NCBI RefSeq assembly: GCF_000003815.2
Contig: NC_049981.1
Location: 12,493,625 to 12,557,624, forward strand
DNA length: 64,000 bases
Origin: Branchiostoma floridae
Lineage: Eukaryota > Chordata > Leptocardii > Amphioxiformes > Branchiostomatidae
Direction of reading: 5' to 3'
Within the stretch, counting starts at the first letter, position 1, and each line of letters begins with the position of its first letter. Shown in pieces: positions 62,001 through 64,000 of the stretch. Under the pieces are notes generated by a model. It ran no database searches and was not told the origin of the DNA. It worked only from the letters and a program-made list of their open reading frames with translations. The translations under genes and the position numbers were made by a program.

Positions 62001-64000
62001 AACGGTTTGTCTTCATATCAGAAAAAAAAATTATCTATTTACTTTTATACAAATGTAGCAAACTTAATCTAGTAATTTTGATGATTATTCCGAAACAAAT
62101 GACGGCGGTTAAATATTTCTCATTGGCGTGTAATTTGAAGGTTTTGGGTTGGAAAATTCGCTAATTTGGCTGTTCTTAATCCACTATTACTTGCTGGAAC
62201 ATTTCTCTGTGTAGTAATATGCTCTTTATTACGAAATTGTAGGAAAGATGACATGGCCTACTAAAAATCAAATATCTCCAAAATTAAGCGTGTTAGCACC
62301 AGACAAAAATAGCAAAAGATAGTCGATATAAGTGGTAACAAGTTCATACCAGCAGGTAAGCGTTTTGGACAACTTTATTTTTTACAATTTTCTACCTCCA
62401 ATTTTCCCAGTTAATGAGGAATGGGCGTTTTACAAACATTATCACAGCATATGATGATTGGCAATCTTGCTGCAGTACCAAGGAAGTCTACAGAAGGCCA
62501 AAACTCGACCTTGTCCTTTACCTTGCAAGACCTACATCATGTAAGCATACTTAATATCATCACAATCAATTCCATAACAGTTACTTCTTTTCTTTATGCT
62601 GGCCAAAGAAGGTTGGAAACACAGACACAAAACACCCTTAAAACAATACCTCCTTTTCGAAAGTAACAATTAAACGTAATCTTGGAGAAATTCTAGAAGA
62701 CTTACGCCTGTAACACCTCTGTGACCTTGACCCCACGGTGCGTCGGATGCTGTCCAAACTGCAGGAGGAGAACTTGTTGTTGTTGTTCTTGTCGCCTGAC
62801 GTGGCTTGGGCAAACATGATGTAGTTCCCAAACTCTCCACCAGGGGAGCACGCCCCCTCAGGATCATGCTAATCATAGGGGTAAAAGTAAACAAAATTAA
62901 TCTAAAATGTCCCCACATTCAATGAATAAGCCATTGAAAAGACTCAGCTAAGACAACCCCATAATCTCATTTCCTTATTTGTGTGTGACCAATTTGCATA
63001 TTTGAGACATGTCCACAAGTCTTATGCACCATACGTACAGGTGATCCCTAGCTGTATACATTAGTCATTAAACTGAATCTAAAATATCCCTGCAATCAAT
63101 GGGTATGCTATAGAAATGTCTTAGCTATGCTCTTTTGACAAACCCTTAATCTGATTTCTTCACTTACATCAAATTTGCATAGTTGGGTTCTGTCAAAATT
63201 TAGGTCCTTGGTAATAATGCACCATACTTACAGGTGATCCCCAGCTGTGGCCGACTTCATGGGCGAATGTGATGTGTGACACTTTAGGTGGGACATGGTT
63301 TCCATACAGCTGCACTGAGACAAGGCCTGTGTTTCTGGACTGGTACCTCCCACTGTAACTCAGGTACCTGAAAAGTGTTAAAGATTATGATTGAACAAGC
63401 ACTACCAGGATAAGTAAAGGTAAATGTCCTTTGAGGCTGAAGGGGCAGTGAGTGTCACTGTATTGGAGGGCTGAGTCCATCCCTCTTTTCCTCCACCTTC
63501 TGCCTCTTAAACTGAAGTACCTATTTATACGTGGAGTCTGGATATCTTATGAACAGTAAAGACCAAAGAACACAATGTCTAGCTAGGAATGCCAAGAACG
63601 AAATACATGATTTTTCGTCATGTCTGTTAGCCTAATATTTTGGCTATTAGAATTTGGACTTCACACAAAAGTGCTACCAGGTCAACTAAAAATTGGGGGC
63701 TTAATTTCCGCTTAGGAGAAAATGAAGGCTTTTGAAATGCTTTCAATTTACGATTAAAACAACTCTTTAGTACCATAATTTCATGGTACTGTTCCTCATC
63801 TATCTTTTTATTAATATAAAACATATATTTGCAGCTGATTTCACAGCAAAAAGTGACTGTGAAAAGCTTGGAAAACAAAACACCACAAATATATCAAAAT
63901 TTACAGCGATAAATATCACCTCCATCAATTATACAAATTCCTGATAAATGATTACCTGGAGCAAATACTCCCAACCCAGGCCAGTCCCAGAGTGCCTTCA
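52873..64000 (-). CDS. ADAM10: ADAM10-type membrane metalloprotease, copy b (5' part outside window)
   Basis: Second ADAM10-type sheddase gene in the same orientation. Minus-strand exons: 63956-64000 (cut by window end), 63232-63367, 62706-62868, 58341-58503, 57536-57722, 56529-56640, 55947-56146, then a terminal exon at 55299-55430 and/or 52873-53004. It has the active site [11 protein letters not shown] split by the same intron as copy a, Met-turn NYIMFAQAT, disintegrin core [15 protein letters not shown], Cys-rich exons and the [15 protein letters not shown] stalk. Exon phases equal those of copy a, and most exon lengths do too (136, 163 and 112 nt). The two terminal exons are each 132 nt and phase 0, each encoding a TM helix and a tail ending AGLR, so alternative C-termini are likely. 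The 4.2-kb intron 58504-62705 is filled with repeats. Confidence 0.94.
53290..53900. mobile_element. Inverted-terminal MITE (TTAA/TAA flanked), possibly nested
   Basis: CCCCTTCACACGAG (53417-53430) and CTCGTGTGAAGGGG (about 53872-53885) are inverted ends, with TTAA at 53411 and 53890. The interior repeats short GAATG/GAATGC words many times. A second left-end-like copy (GGGCCTTCACAAGG) at 53298 suggests one element landed in another of its family. No coding capacity. Confidence 0.75.
53901..55298. other. Sequence between the two terminal ADAM10b exons
   Basis: AT-rich, no exon recognised. It would serve as the 3' UTR of the proximal terminal exon or as intron before the distal one. Confidence 0.5.
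55299..55430 (-). CDS. ADAM10: ADAM10b proximal alternative terminal exon
   Basis: 44 codons: [20 protein letters not shown], then [20 protein letters not shown] and GLR, stop TGA at 55299-55301. Acceptor tccaatag, phase 0. Closer than the distal exon to the copy a tail in [13 protein letters not shown]. Confidence 0.85.
   Translation of the reverse strand, partial: TYWWAILLIIIGIAGIVTGIIFCLNAVVPSSIEAAKAEAAGLR
55947..56146 (-). CDS. ADAM10: ADAM10b stalk exon
   Basis: 200 nt, phase 1 to 0: [20 protein letters not shown] then [19 protein letters not shown]. It can join either terminal exon in frame. Confidence 0.94.
56529..56640 (-). CDS. ADAM10: ADAM10b Cys-rich exon
   Basis: 112 nt, same length as in copy a: [20 protein letters not shown] and [12 protein letters not shown]. 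Donor aag|gtgggt. Confidence 0.93.
56641..57535. other. ADAM10b intron, AT-rich, no feature
   Basis: Nothing beyond low-complexity AT-rich sequence is seen. Confidence 0.5.
57536..57722 (-). CDS. ADAM10: ADAM10b disintegrin/Cys-rich exon
   Basis: 187 nt (181 in copy a), phase 2 to 0: [20 protein letters not shown] and [17 protein letters not shown]. Ends gatggg|gtgagc. Confidence 0.93.
58341..58503 (-). CDS. ADAM10: ADAM10b disintegrin core exon
   Basis: 163 nt: [40 protein letters not shown]. Phase 1 to 2 as in copy a. Confidence 0.94.
59078..59455. repeat. Cluster of TATAATTTACGTTACC motifs
   Basis: The 16-mer occurs at about 59079, 59268, 59423 and 59440, the last two in tandem at 17 bp. 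A shorter match (GTAATTTACGTTACC) is at 61869. Confidence 0.75.
59630..59825 (-). mobile_element. tRNA-derived SINE family S3, copy 1
   Basis: On the minus strand an A-box-like TGGCCGAACGGTTTGCACG and B box GGGTTCGAATCCC enclose TCGATTTGTGATCCGGCTG; the tail reads GTTGTTTCTTTCTGTTCTTA. The variable region is long. Same family as 59915-60100. Confidence 0.65.
59915..60100 (-). mobile_element. tRNA-derived SINE family S3, copy 2
   Basis: Minus strand: TGTGGTTAGCACGTTGGATT, TGTGATCCGGCTG and CAGGTTCGAATCCCGGG, then GTTGTTTATTTCTGTTCTTA. It lies about 290 bp from copy 1 in the same orientation, either by tandem duplication or two insertions. Confidence 0.65.
60945..61220. mobile_element. GC-rich palindromic element
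   Basis: Two tandem palindromes, GACACTGGTGCCGGTGTC (about 61061) and GACACCGGTGCCGGTGTC (about 61089), lie in a GC-rich block that also has GAGCGAAGCGAACGAGGTG and GGTGTCATAACGCC / GGCGTCATAACC ends. It looks like a small transposon but could be a regulatory cluster. Confidence 0.45.
62706..62868 (-). CDS. ADAM10: ADAM10b exon with third zinc His and Met-turn
   Basis: 163 nt, phase 0 to 1: [20 protein letters not shown] then ATSGD, a run of Asn and [12 protein letters not shown]. The donor is ggc|gtaagt. Confidence 0.93.
63232..63367 (-). CDS. ADAM10: ADAM10b catalytic helix exon
   Basis: 136 nt, as in copy a: [20 protein letters not shown] then [15 protein letters not shown]. The active site is intact. 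HEVGH is the vertebrate ADAM10 form. Confidence 0.96.
63956..64000 (-). CDS. ADAM10: ADAM10b metalloprotease exon, cut by window edge
   Basis: [13 protein letters not shown] then a split Ser codon at the donor cag|gtaatc; equals the end of copy a exon 46839-47023. Confidence 0.9.

Larger units (their letters stand above)
58504..62705. other. Large repeat-filled ADAM10b intron
   Basis: Holds a tandem pair of SINE copies, a TAATTTACGTTACC motif cluster and a palindrome cluster, all listed separately. No exon is recognised; copy a has only a 395-bp intron here (45218-45612). Confidence 0.6.

Overview
The window looks like a piece of an invertebrate deuterostome nuclear genome, most probably a lancelet (Branchiostoma). 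The evidence is intron-rich genes of chordate/metazoan families (RGK small GTPase, TRPC-type channel, SLC51A/OST-alpha, ADAM10), short phase-conserved exons, and many small inverted-repeat elements and tRNA-derived repeats. Species assignment is inference. Seven runs of N (8548-8647, 10721-11108, 16632-16731, 32121-32289, 33142-33241, 36066-36165, 50388-50487) are assembly gaps; the five of exactly 100 N are probably placeholders of unknown true size.

Layout, left to right. 3863-5663 (+): the last two coding exons of an RGK-family (REM/GEM/RAD) GTPase. 7680-25405 (+): TRPC-like channel gene copy A, with exon 1 at 7680 and exons 5-11 at 19447-25405; the homologues of exons 2-4 are not found. 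27364-35053 (+): TRPC-like copy B, all 11 exons recognisable, one N gap across exons 7/8. 36620-41142 (+): complete 8-exon organic solute transporter alpha gene (343 aa). 43182-50001 (-): nearly complete ADAM10-type metalloprotease (copy a). 52873-64000 (-): 3' two-thirds of a second ADAM10-type gene (copy b), with two alternative-looking terminal transmembrane exons.

The two TRPC copies are a tandem duplication: promoter, intron and 3' flank homology is visible outside the exons. The two ADAM10 genes share exon phases and nearly all exon lengths and are also tandem paralogues. Noncoding space is dominated by repeats: a 164-bp satellite carrying telomere-like CCCTAA units (16732-18493), a 43-bp minisatellite next to an ADAM10 exon, a ~150-bp tandem repeat, Harbinger-like MITEs, tRNA-derived SINEs, a LINE tail, and a large dispersed element with paired ATGCAAAT/ATTTGCAT octamers.

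The most interesting points are: the in-frame-compatible loss of the ankyrin-3/4 + TRP_2 exons from TRPC copy A at a satellite-bounded breakpoint; a 16-bp direct-repeat deletion/insertion that gives the two channels different C-termini; and duplicated, equal-length, same-phase terminal exons in ADAM10 copy b. No prokaryote-type system, CRISPR array or viral genome is seen.
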